From NCBI GenBank assembly GCA_021325365.1, contig JAJPHF010000168.1, positions 1 through 64,000 of the forward strand: a DNA stretch of 64,000 nt, written 5' to 3'. This document shows, piece by piece, positions 25,942 to 33,484 of this stretch. The translations under genes and the position numbers were made by a program. The notes under the pieces are model-generated. The model made no database searches. It was not told the DNA's origin and saw only the letters and a program-made list of their open reading frames with translations. Every line of letters begins with the position of its first letter. The stretch's first letter is position 1. Source of the DNA: Pseudomonadota bacterium (GTDB taxonomy: Bacteria > Chloroflexota > UBA6077 > JAJPHF01).

Positions 25942-27477
25942 CTAGCGGCCGCGCGGCTTGAGGTCCCAGGCGTACACGTCCTCGCCGGGGTTGGGCGTGT
26001 AGTCGAAGCGGTTGCTCACGCCCTCGATGCCCTGGTACTGGAACAGCCAGACGGCCGGGGCCTCGTCCATGAGCAGGGACATCGCCTTGCGCAGCAGGGC
26101 CACTCGCTGGTTGGGGTCGAATGCCGCGCGCTCGGCTTCGAGCGCGGCGTCGACCTCGGGGTTCGAGTATTCTAGCCGCTTGGTGACGCCGGTGTGGAAG
26201 TATTGGTCGAGGTACTCGTCGGGGTCGATGACGCTGCCGCGCCCGAAGATGTAGAGGGGCGCCTTGCCCTGCTGGATGGCGGCGAAGCCGGTGTTCTGGT
26301 CCTGCGTCTGGATGTGGGCGCGGATGCCGACGTTGCCGAGCATGCTGGCGATGGCCTCGGCCAGCTCCTTGAGCTTGTTGTACTGGCCGACGGGCACGAC
26401 GAAATCGACGTCGAAGCCGTCGGGATAGCCGGCCTGGGCGAGGAGCTGCTTGGCCTTCGCCGGGTCATAGGTATACTTGGGCTGCAAGTCGGGGCTGTAG
26501 CCGTACTGGTCGGGGCCGATGGGCGCGTCCATCGGGTCGGCCATGCCCTTGAGCACGCCCTTGGTCAGCGCCTCCTTGTCGATGGCGTAGGTGACGGCCT
26601 GGCGCACCAGCTTGTTGCGGAACTGGGGGACCGCGGCGTGCATGCCGAGGAACATGATGTTCACGGTGCGGACGGTCTCGCGGTGGGCGTTGCCGGTGAT
26701 GCGGTCCACGCTCTCGGGCGGGATGTTGACGATCTGGTCGACCTCGCCGTTGAGCAGGGCCGTGATCGCCGCCTCGGCCTCGGGGATGTTGCGGAACACG
26801 ACCTCGTCGACGGCGGTCTGGCGGGGGCCCTGGTAGGTGGGGCTCTTCTCCAGCACGAAGCGCTGGCCGGGCACCCACTCCTTGAACTGGTACGGCCCGG
26901 TGCCGATGGCGAGCTTGTCGGCCTCGGCGGCGCCCAGGCGGTCGTAGACGGCCTTGCTGGTGATGAAGCGCTGCGACAGGCGGAAGGGGAGCGCCGCGTC
27001 GGGGGTCTTGGTGTGGATGCGCACGGTGTAGGGATCGACGGCCTCGACGGCGTCGATGCCGGCGATGCTGCTGCCCTGCTTGCTGTCGGGGTCGGTCTGG
27101 ATGCGGTTGAGGGAATGGACCACGTCGGCGGAGGTGAAGTCGCCGCCGTCGTGGAACTTCACGCCCTGGCGCAGCTTGAACAGCCAGGTGTTCGGGTCGG
27201 GCGTCGTCCACGACTCGGCGAGCACGCCGACGATCTCTTTCTTGTTCCAGTCCCACTCGACCAGCGGCTCGATGACGTGCTTCCAGGTGGGGTAGATCTG
27301 CGTGGTGGAGTGGGCGTAGGGGTTCATCGACTCGACCATGACGCCGGGGAGGACGATAGTGGCGACGACGCGCCCGCTGGATTGGGGGCGCGGGCCAGAC
27401 GGCTGGCAGGCGCTGGCGAGCGCCAGACACGCCGCGAGCAGGGCGATGAGCGTGGCGGACCCGAAGCGAGCGCGCAT
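25942..27477 (-). CDS. family 5 (peptide/nickel-type) substrate-binding lipoprotein
   Basis: About 511 residues; ATG at 27477 behind CTAGGAGGCCGCCC. The lipobox region is LALASACQ. WKHVIEPLVEWDWNKKEIVGVLAESW and WLFKLRQGVKFHDGGDFTSADVVHSLNR are the SBP family 5 (DppA/OppA/NikA) signature. KQLLAQAGYPDGFDVDFVV and the C-terminal LLMDEAPAVWLFQYQGIEGV also fit. Length matches the family. It would deliver peptides or similar oligomers to an ABC importer, but no Dpp/Opp permease or ATPase is encoded nearby. Confidence 0.9.
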   Translation of the reverse strand: MRARFGSATLIALLAACLALASACQPSGPRPQSSGRVVATIVLPGVMVESMNPYAHSTTQIYPTWKHVIEPLVEWDWNKKEIVGVLAESWTTPDPNTWLFKLRQGVKFHDGGDFTSADVVHSLNRIQTDPDSKQGSSIAGIDAVEAVDPYTVRIHTKTPDAALPFRLSQRFITSKAVYDRLGAAEADKLAIGTGPYQFKEWVPGQRFVLEKSPTYQGPRQTAVDEVVFRNIPEAEAAITALLNGEVDQIVNIPPESVDRITGNAHRETVRTVNIMFLGMHAAVPQFRNKLVRQAVTYAIDKEALTKGVLKGMADPMDAPIGPDQYGYSPDLQPKYTYDPAKAKQLLAQAGYPDGFDVDFVVPVGQYNKLKELAEAIASMLGNVGIRAHIQTQDQNTGFAAIQQGKAPLYIFGRGSVIDPDEYLDQYFHTGVTKRLEYSNPEVDAALEAERAAFDPNQRVALLRKAMSLLMDEAPAVWLFQYQGIEGVSNRFDYTPNPGEDVYAWDLKPRGR

Positions 27478-27642
27478 GGGCGGCCTCCTAGCTGCTCCTG
27501 GCGGCCACGGCGCGCGGCGCCGGTCCGGCCGAGCGGTGGGGGCGCCTGGCGGTGCTGCCGGCCGGACGCCCAGCCCCGAGCGTACCCCAGCGCCCGGCCG
27601 CTGTCAACGTCGTATAGGCTTCCCAAATCCGTGGATCCTGGT

Positions 27643-27675
27643 TTGAAAGATTCACCCGAAGGGTGAATCTTTCAA
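27643..27675. promoter_or_regulatory. perfect 15-bp inverted repeat between divergent genes
   Basis: The arms TTGAAAGATTCACCC (27643-27657) and GGGTGAATCTTTCAA (27661-27675) flank a GAA loop. The element is markedly richer in A/T than its surroundings. It lies between the divergent family 5 lipoprotein gene (minus) and NUDIX gene (plus), where a terminator is not expected. An operator or a mobile repeat is possible. Confidence 0.55.
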
Positions 27676-27770
27676 GCGCAGAGTCACGGAACGGGGGGCT
27701 TCAGGCACGCCGCCGGGCCAGGTATCATCGGGGTGAGGCCGGCCACGTGGCCGAGCGACGGAGCGACGGC

Positions 27771-28307
27771 ATGGCGCGGATGGCCCCGCGGGCGCGGCCG
27801 ACGGACTGGCTGCTGCCCCCACTGCTGCAGCTTTGGCGGGTGTTGCCACTGCCGGGCTGGCTGCGGGCGGCGATCCTGTGGCGGAGCAACACGCACTATC
27901 TGGTGGCGGTGGCGGCGCTGATCTGGGATGACGAGGGGCGGCTGCTGCTCGGGCGGCACACGTACCTGCCGCCGCCCGGCTGGAGCCTGCTGGGCGGCTG
28001 CCTGCACGGCGTCGAGTCGCCGGCGGCCGGCCTGGCGCGCGAGCTGGCCGAGGAGCTGGGCGCCACGGTCGAGATCGGGGCGCCGGTCGCCTGGACCACG
28101 CTGGGGGCGCCGCGCCGGGTGGTGGTAGGCTTCACTTGCTACTGGCAGAGCGGCGCCTTCCGGCCGAACGCGGAGATCGCGGAGGTCGCCTACTTCCCCG
28201 TGGCGGACGCGCTGCGGCTGGTGCGGCGCGACGCGCGCGCGCTGATCCGCATCGCCGCCCGCCAGCGTGCCGCGTTGCTCGCGTCGTCGCCGGGCGGGCT
28301 GCCGTGA
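27771..28307 (+). CDS. NUDIX hydrolase
   Basis: About 178 residues. The full NUDIX box GX5EX7REUXEEXGU is present as [22 protein letters not shown] around residue 80, with GRLLLGRH ahead of it. It hydrolyses a nucleoside diphosphate linked to some moiety and uses Mg2+ or Mn2+. The first 40 residues ([29 protein letters not shown]) are hydrophobic and typical of a Chloroflexota/actinobacterial NUDIX subgroup. TATCAT at 27723-27728 may be its -10 element. The ATG at 27771 has only a weak ribosome-binding site. Confidence 0.85.
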   Translation: MARMAPRARPTDWLLPPLLQLWRVLPLPGWLRAAILWRSNTHYLVAVAALIWDDEGRLLLGRHTYLPPPGWSLLGGCLHGVESPAAGLARELAEELGATVEIGAPVAWTTLGAPRRVVVGFTCYWQSGAFRPNAEIAEVAYFPVADALRLVRRDARALIRIAARQRAALLASSPGGLP

Positions 28308-28380
28308 GGCGGTGGCACTCGGCGTGCAGGGAGGCGATAACCGGCCCGCGGGCCGGCTCGAAAGATGGGGCAGGGAAGTG

Positions 28381-28821
28381 ATGGTGCCGCGGGACTATTT
28401 TGCGATCCTAGAGATCGGTCCGGACGCGAGCGAGGCGGAGATCCGCGGGGCCTACCGCCGCCTGGCGCGTCGCTACCACCCGGACCTGCACCCCGAGCGG
28501 GACGACGCCGAGCAGCGCCTGAAGGAGCTGAACGCGGCGTACGAGGTGCTGAGCGATCCCTCGCGCCGGGCGCGGTACCTGCGCGAGCGGCGCGTGCGGG
28601 TCCCCGTGGACGCGCCAGGTGGCGGGTGGCGTGCGTCGCGCCCGCCGGCGGCGGGCGCTGTCGTTCGCGGCGCGCACGTGGACCTGAGCGGCGGCCGCAC
28701 AGGCTGGCGGGCGTACGGCCGGGGGAGCTGGAGCGGCGCCGCCTCGCACCGGCCGCGCGACGAGGAGGAGCTAGCGCTGCTGTACGCGCGGCGGTTGTTG
28801 CGGGCCCTGTTTGGGTGGTAG
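28381..28821 (+). CDS. J-domain (DnaJ-like) protein
   Basis: About 146 residues. A complete J domain occupies residues 4-70 with the HPD motif in [20 protein letters not shown]. The rest is a short Gly/Arg/Ser-rich tail with no zinc finger or C-terminal DnaJ substrate domain. It probably acts as a specialised Hsp70 co-chaperone. The ATG at 28381 follows GGGCAGGGAAGTG, about 70 bases after the NUDIX stop, so the two may be co-transcribed. Confidence 0.87.
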   Translation: MVPRDYFAILEIGPDASEAEIRGAYRRLARRYHPDLHPERDDAEQRLKELNAAYEVLSDPSRRARYLRERRVRVPVDAPGGGWRASRPPAAGAVVRGAHVDLSGGRTGWRAYGRGSWSGAASHRPRDEEELALLYARRLLRALFGW

Positions 28822-28890
28822 GGAGCGCGGGCGGCCGCCGGCGACGACCGCGCGGGCGTCCAACGTGGCGGCGGGCGGCGTTGGGGCGGC

Positions 28891-29014
28891 GGCCAGTGGC
28901 GCTGGCAGTATGCCGCGCCCCAAGCCCCCGCGGCGCCGGCCCTCCCGGTGGCTCCAGCGCCGGGACGGGGGCAGTGGCGCTGGCAGTATTCCGCGCCACA
29001 CGCCGCGGGCGGCG
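28891..29014. repeat. two copies of interspersed repeat family R2
   Basis: The core CAGTGGCGCTGGCAGTAT is followed by [TG]CCGCGCCAC and a GCCGCGGGCGG tail. Copies run from about 28891-28921 and 28971-29014; a third near-identical copy is at 49029-49073. GTGGCGC and GCGCCAC can pair as a 7-bp stem. The block sits between the convergent J-domain and moaE genes. Confidence 0.65.
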
Positions 29015-29034
29015 TCGGGGAGACGGAGCGGGGG

Positions 29035-29484
29035 CTAGGAGGCGGGAGTGGGCTGCTCGGCGTCGCGGGGGAACTGCGAGTCCCAGCCGATCCACTCCTC
29101 GCCGTCGGCCCAGACCTCTTTCTTCCAGATGGGGACGATCTGCTTGAGGCGCACGATGGCGTGCTCGCAGGCCTCGAAGGCGGCGTGGCGATGGGGCGCG
29201 GCGACCGCGATGGCCACCGAGACCTCGCCGACCGCGAGCCGGCCGACGCGATGGCGGATGGCGACGCGGGTGAGGCCCCAGCGCTCGGCGATCTCGGCCG
29301 CGATCTCGCGGAGCTTGGGGATCGCCATCTCGGGGTAGGCCTCGTACTCGAGGTAGCGGACCTCGCGGCCGCGCGAGGGGCTGCGCACGGTGCCCAGGAA
29401 GACGACGACGCCGCCGCAGTCGGGCGTGCGCACGGCGTCGGCGACGCTATCGGCCGTCAGGACCGCGTCGGTGATCTCGAACAT
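29035..29484 (-). CDS. moaE: molybdopterin synthase catalytic subunit MoaE
   Basis: About 149 residues. GGVVVFLGTVRSPSRGREVRYLEYEAYPEMA and VAIRHRVGRLAVGEVSVAIAVAAPHRHAAFEACEHAI are diagnostic of MoaE. KQIVPIWKKEVWADGEEWIG carries the conserved C-terminal lysines and substrate-contact region. It converts precursor Z (cPMP) to molybdopterin using sulfur carried by MoaD. The ATG at 29484 overlaps the end of moaD by 28 bases, so translation is coupled. Confidence 0.95.
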   Translation of the reverse strand: MFEITDAVLTADSVADAVRTPDCGGVVVFLGTVRSPSRGREVRYLEYEAYPEMAIPKLREIAAEIAERWGLTRVAIRHRVGRLAVGEVSVAIAVAAPHRHAAFEACEHAIVRLKQIVPIWKKEVWADGEEWIGWDSQFPRDAEQPTPAS

Positions 29485-29759
29485 GCTTCGTCCTCGCGGC
29501 GCCGGGCGCCAGCCGCGCCGCCGCTGACCGGCGGGATGAAGGCGACCTCGTCGCCATCGCTCAGTCGGTAGTCGGGCGTGCGGTACTCCAGGTTCACGCT
29601 GACCATCATGTCGGGCGGCAGCGCGGCGAAGGCGGGATGCTCGGCGCGCAGGCGCGCGCGCAGGTCGCCCACGGTGCTGCCATCGGGGAGGTCCAGGGTG
29701 GTGGCCGTCTGCCCCATCGCCTCGCGCGCCGCCGCGAAGAAGCGCAGCCGCACCTGCAT
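29457..29759 (-). CDS. moaD: molybdopterin synthase sulfur carrier MoaD with C-terminal extension
   Basis: About 100 residues from the ATG at 29759, behind GGACGGAGGCAAGCA. Residues 1-81 are a normal MoaD: ubiquitin-like fold, VRLRFFAAAREAMG at the start and FIPPVSGG at the end. The Gly-Gly that must be C-terminal to be adenylated and thiocarboxylated is residues 80-81, but the frame continues for 19 more residues (AAGARRREDEACSRSPTRS) across the moaE start. Either the tail is cleaved, as in MoaD-MoaE fusions of the MoaX type, or a frame error is present. The tail codons lie in a region also used by the moaE ribosome-binding site. Confidence 0.88.
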   Translation of the reverse strand: MQVRLRFFAAAREAMGQTATTLDLPDGSTVGDLRARLRAEHPAFAALPPDMMVSVNLEYRTPDYRLSDGDEVAFIPPVSGGAAGARRREDEACSRSPTRS

Positions 29760-29901
29760 TGCTTGCCTCCGTCCACGCTCAAGGTAGGGATAGCATAGCC
29801 CGCGCGGCCGCCACAACGGGGCGGCGTGGTATTGGCCGAGGGGGCGGCCGAGCGCGTATCATTCGGGCGAGCGCGGGCAGCAGCGACACGAGCCGGTGGG
29901 C

Positions 29902-30882
29902 ATGGGCAGGGCAGGCATCCGAGCAGGCGGGTATCTTCTCGGTATCCTGCTGCTCGTCGCGGCGCTGGCTGGCTGCGGTCTCCACGCCGAGCCCGACGGC
30001 GACGCACTCGATCCGGCCGCCGAGGCCGCGGCCGGGGCAGCGCCCGAGGCGGACTCGGTGCCCGAGGCGGACTCGGTGCTGGACGTGGCGTTCTACAGCC
30101 CGGCGCTGGGCCAGGACCTCTCCTATCTGGTCTGGCTGCCCCCCGACTACGATGCCGACAGCGCCCACCGCTATCCGGTCCTGTACCTGCTGCACGGTAT
30201 CGGCGGCGACAACCGCGAGTGGCTGGGCTACGGCGTGGACACGACAGCCGCCTGCCTGCTGGGCGCGGGCCGGATTCAGGCGCTCATCATTGTGCTGCCA
30301 CAGGGCGACGAGGGGTACTGGCTGAACCACGCGGATGGACCGCGCTGGGGTGACGCAATCGCCGAGGACCTGGTCCACTACGTGGACGCGACATACCGTA
30401 CCTTGCCCGACCGGGCCAGCCGGGCGGTGGGCGGGCTGTCGATGGGCGGGCACGGGGCGCTGCAGCTGGCGTTCAACCACCCGGACGTGTTCGGCGTAGC
30501 GGGGGCGCACAGCCCGACGCTGCGCCCGCGCGCGGAGGCGCCCTACTACTTCGCCGACCGGGAGACCTTCGCCAAGGTGGACCCGATCACGCTCGCGCGC
30601 CGCGACGACGGACTGGACGCGATCGACATCTGGCTCGACGCGGGCGGCGCCGACCCCTGGCTGCCGCGGATCGAGCTGCTACACGACACGCTGGACAAGC
30701 GGGGTGTATCGCACACCTGGCAGGTCTGGGAGGGCGACCACGAGAGCGAGTACTGGACGGCCCACGTGGCCGACTACCTGGCGTTCTACAGCCAGGCGCT
30801 GACGGGCGAGAAGGGGCGGGCGCGGACGACGACCGACGCGGCGACGCTCGCCGCCTGCGCGCCGCCCGTCGAGCCGCGGTAG
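29902..30882 (+). CDS. lipoprotein esterase (esterase D/PF00756-like alpha/beta hydrolase)
   Basis: About 326 residues. A lipobox (LLLVAALAGC) suggests a membrane-anchored extracytoplasmic lipoprotein. YPVLYLLHGIGGDNREWL and the nucleophile elbow VGGLSMGGHGAL identify the putative esterase family; His lies in GDHESEYW. An 18-base tandem duplication near 30046-30081 gives a PEADSVPEADSV segment in the linker. TATCAT at 29857-29862 with TTGGCC at 29832-29837 could be the promoter. A GTG at 29896, two codons upstream, is an equally possible start. Confidence 0.85.
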   Translation: MGRAGIRAGGYLLGILLLVAALAGCGLHAEPDGDALDPAAEAAAGAAPEADSVPEADSVLDVAFYSPALGQDLSYLVWLPPDYDADSAHRYPVLYLLHGIGGDNREWLGYGVDTTAACLLGAGRIQALIIVLPQGDEGYWLNHADGPRWGDAIAEDLVHYVDATYRTLPDRASRAVGGLSMGGHGALQLAFNHPDVFGVAGAHSPTLRPRAEAPYYFADRETFAKVDPITLARRDDGLDAIDIWLDAGGADPWLPRIELLHDTLDKRGVSHTWQVWEGDHESEYWTAHVADYLAFYSQALTGEKGRARTTTDAATLAACAPPVEPR

Positions 30883-31064
30883 CCCGCGAGAGGGCGCGCT
30901 CTTGAGGCCGGGGCTGGCCCCCGGACGCGGCCGCCGGCGCAGCCCCCGCGGCTGGACCGCCCCCACCGACCGCGCCCGGCGGGCGACTCGCGCCTAAGCT
31001 GCCGGCCCAGGTTAGTGTATCTGTTCGGCGAAGCGAACCATATGTATCATCCCTGGCCGGGCGC

Positions 31065-31664
31065 TTAGCGGCGCACGGTCGGACGCATAGCCTGCCAGGC
31101 GGCAATGCCCGCCTCAGCGGCCATGTCGTCCTCGCCCGGCCCCAGGCCGGCGACGCCGACGGCGCCGACGATGTGCCCGTCCACCACGAGCGGCTGGCCA
31201 CCGTTCACCATGTAGACCTCGCGGCCCAACGTCGCCAGGGTGCCGAAGTAGCGGTCGGGCCGATCGTTCATGAGCTGGGGGAAGTCGCGGGTGGGGCGAC
31301 GGCTGCTGAGCGCACCCATCGCCTTGCCGATGGCGAACGTGTCCCAGGTGGGACCGCGACCGTCCATGCGGTCCAGCGAAACGAGGTTGCCGCCGGCGTC
31401 GAGGACGACCACGGTCATCGTGCCGTGCAGCTCCTGCGCCTTCGGGATCGCCGCGTCGATGATCGCCCGGGCCTCCGCCCGGGTGATGGTCGGCACGAAG
31501 TCGGGCGGCGGGGCCTCCTGCGCCGCGACACTGGCCGGGCGGTCGGCGGGCGCCGGCGCGGGGCTTGGGGCGGCGGCTCCGCCGCGCGCCGTGACGAACG
31601 CCAGGCCCAGCGCCAACAAGGTGGTCTGGCTCAGCGTGATGAGCGCCCAGGTCCGCTTGCTCAC
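31065..31664 (-). CDS. exported GlcG/HbpS-like haem-binding family protein
   Basis: About 199 residues; GTG at 31664 behind GGGAGGAGCAC. A signal peptide (WALITLSQTTLLALGLAFVTA) precedes a Pro/Ala linker. The domain contains MTVVVLDAGGNLVSLDRMDG, REVYMVNGGQPLVVDGHIVGAVGVAGLGPGEDD and an A..GI..W end, all typical of the HbpS/GlcG/DUF336 family. Relatives bind haem or act with redox sensors; others are of unknown function. It is convergent with the esterase gene. Confidence 0.85.
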   Translation of the reverse strand: MSKRTWALITLSQTTLLALGLAFVTARGGAAAPSPAPAPADRPASVAAQEAPPPDFVPTITRAEARAIIDAAIPKAQELHGTMTVVVLDAGGNLVSLDRMDGRGPTWDTFAIGKAMGALSSRRPTRDFPQLMNDRPDRYFGTLATLGREVYMVNGGQPLVVDGHIVGAVGVAGLGPGEDDMAAEAGIAAWQAMRPTVRR

Positions 31665-31896
31665 GTGCTCCTCCCTACTCGCCGAGGCGGTTGTCGCCTC
31701 GGCGGCATCAGGGCGGGCGCCGGCGGGCCGCGGCGCCGCCGGCGGTGCCCGCCGTCGTAGGGGAGAACGCGCCCGGGCGAGGAACGTTACAGCAGGATCC
31801 CGTTCGTCCCGCGTGGCACGGCAACAGTGCGCGTGGTAGAGTGCGGCGGCGGGCGACGCGGGGCGGCTGGCCCGCTACCGTGAGGAGCAAGACAGC

Positions 31897-32298
31897 GTGG
31901 ACGAGCGCGTGGAGCTGGTGGCGGTCGTCGATCTGCTGGCGCTGGCGCAGGGTAGTGAGGAGCGCGGCCCCCTCTGGACCCGGCAGAGCGCCGATCTGAA
32001 CGTGAACCTGATGGCGCTCGACGCGGGGCAGCAGCTCGGCGAGAGCGTGAACGCCGAGGTGGACGTGCTGCTGGTGGGGGTGGCGGGCGCGGGCGCGGTG
32101 CGGGTGGATGGCCAGTCGCTGGAGATTGCGGCCGGCCGGGCGGTCGTGATCCCGAAGGGCGCGCGCCGAGCGATCGCGGCCGGGGGCGAGCGCTTCGCCT
32201 ACCTGACCTGCCACCGCCGCCGGGCGGGCCTGTGGCCGACGAACGTGCCTCGCCCCGCGCCCGAGCCGGGGAGCCCGAGCGCGGACGCGGCAACGTAG
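31897..32298 (+). CDS. small cupin-domain protein
   Basis: About 133 residues from a GTG at 31897, preceded by TGAGGAGCAAGACAGC. DLNVNLMALDAGQQLGESVNAEVDVLLVGVAGAGAVRVDGQ then AGRAVVIPKGARRAI are the two cupin strands. The usual first-motif His pair is replaced, so metal binding is doubtful. Similar proteins are short regulators or binding proteins. The SDR gene follows after 23 bases and is probably co-transcribed. Confidence 0.78.
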   Translation: MDERVELVAVVDLLALAQGSEERGPLWTRQSADLNVNLMALDAGQQLGESVNAEVDVLLVGVAGAGAVRVDGQSLEIAAGRAVVIPKGARRAIAAGGERFAYLTCHRRRAGLWPTNVPRPAPEPGSPSADAAT

Positions 32299-32321
32299 CG
32301 TAGGTGGGAGGACGGACGGCG

Positions 32322-33107
32322 ATGGATTTCAGCGGGAAGGTGGCCCTCGTCACCGGCGGGGGGCAGCACATCGGCTTGACGACCGCGCGGCTGCTGGCCA
32401 GCCTGGGCGCCGCGGTCGCGATCAACGACGTGCGGGCGGAGCGCGCGCAGGCGGCCGCGGACGGACTCGCCGCCGAGGGCAAGCGCGCGATCGCGGTGCC
32501 GGCCGACGTGCGGGACCGGGCGGCGGTGACGGCGATGGTCGAGCGGACGGTGGGCACGCTGGGTCGCCTGGACGTGGTGGTGAACAGCGCGGGCGAGGGC
32601 AGCTTCGCGCCCGTGCTGGAGATGGACGAGGCGGCCTGGGACCTGGAACTGGACACGAACCTAAAGGGCACGTTCCTGGTGTGCCAGGCGGCCGCGCGGG
32701 CGATGGTGGCGCAGGGCCACGGGGGCGCGATCGTCTGCCTGGCCTCGACGGCCGCCGAGTCGGCGCGCATGAACGGGGTGTCGCACTGCGCGTCGAAGGC
32801 GGGCGTAGTGATGGTGGTGAAGGTGATGGCGCTGGAGCTGGGCCAGTACGGCATCCGCGTGAACGCCGTGGCGCCCGGCCTGGTGCCCGGCCCCGAGCAG
32901 GGCTCGACGGCGGAGTACCAGAACGCGTTCCTGCAGATGATCCCGCTCGACCGGCTGGGGCGCGCGGACGACATCGCGCGAGCGATCGCCTACCTAGCCT
33001 CGGACGACGCCGCGTGGGTGACGGGCGAGGTGTTGCACGTGGACGGCGGCTTTCTGGCCGGCCGCCCGCTGCCGCGGAACATGCCCGCCGCGTCGTCGAC
33101 GCGCTAG
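32322..33107 (+). CDS. short-chain dehydrogenase/reductase with His in place of catalytic Tyr
   Basis: About 261 residues; ATG at 32322. The cofactor motif is VTGGGQHIG, with NSAG and the Asn in DTNLKG also present. The catalytic Ser142 (ASTAAES) and Lys159 (CASK) are at their normal spacing, but the residue 13 after the Ser, normally the catalytic Tyr, is His155. The C-terminus VTGEVLHVDGGF is typical of FabG-like SDRs. The enzyme may still reduce or oxidise a substrate with altered chemistry, or may be a non-catalytic paralogue. It is co-directional with the cupin gene. Confidence 0.87.
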   Translation: MDFSGKVALVTGGGQHIGLTTARLLASLGAAVAINDVRAERAQAAADGLAAEGKRAIAVPADVRDRAAVTAMVERTVGTLGRLDVVVNSAGEGSFAPVLEMDEAAWDLELDTNLKGTFLVCQAAARAMVAQGHGGAIVCLASTAAESARMNGVSHCASKAGVVMVVKVMALELGQYGIRVNAVAPGLVPGPEQGSTAEYQNAFLQMIPLDRLGRADDIARAIAYLASDDAAWVTGEVLHVDGGFLAGRPLPRNMPAASSTR

Positions 33108-33246
33108 ACCGCCCAAGGCTCTCGCGCGGCGCGGGCGGCGCCGCCGGAGCGGCCTGCTAGCGCATCTCCGCCAGCCCACGCGTGATCCGGGGCGCTCGGA
33201 GCAGAAGGATAGACCCGATCCGGCCCGTGGTTGGCCGGGCGGCGTG

Positions 33247-33355
33247 TGCCCTCCCCCCGGTCCTCTCCGAGAGCGGGGGAGGGACCGGCCCTCCCGCCGC
33301 CCCTCTCCGAGGGGCAGAGGAAGTAAGCAAACCCCAGCGCCGGATTCGGTATCAG
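33247..33355. repeat. interspersed repeat family R3, copy 1
   Basis: Alternating CCCTC and GAGGG tracts form hairpins, followed by AGTAAGCAA and a tail CAGCGCCGGATTCGGTATCAG at 33335-33355. The tail matches 44736-44756 in all but one position. It lies in the 33108-33484 gap between the SDR and the glycosidase; nothing else was recognised there. Confidence 0.65.
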
Positions 33356-33484
33356 TCGTCACCGGGTCTTTACCGACAGCCGTTCGGCAAGGGCGATGGT
33401 ATCTGCTAGTCTGCTAATGGCATTGTCTCGGTGGGCGAGACGCCAGCGGCTTGGTGGACACATCCTTGTCGGGAGGCTCGCCGC

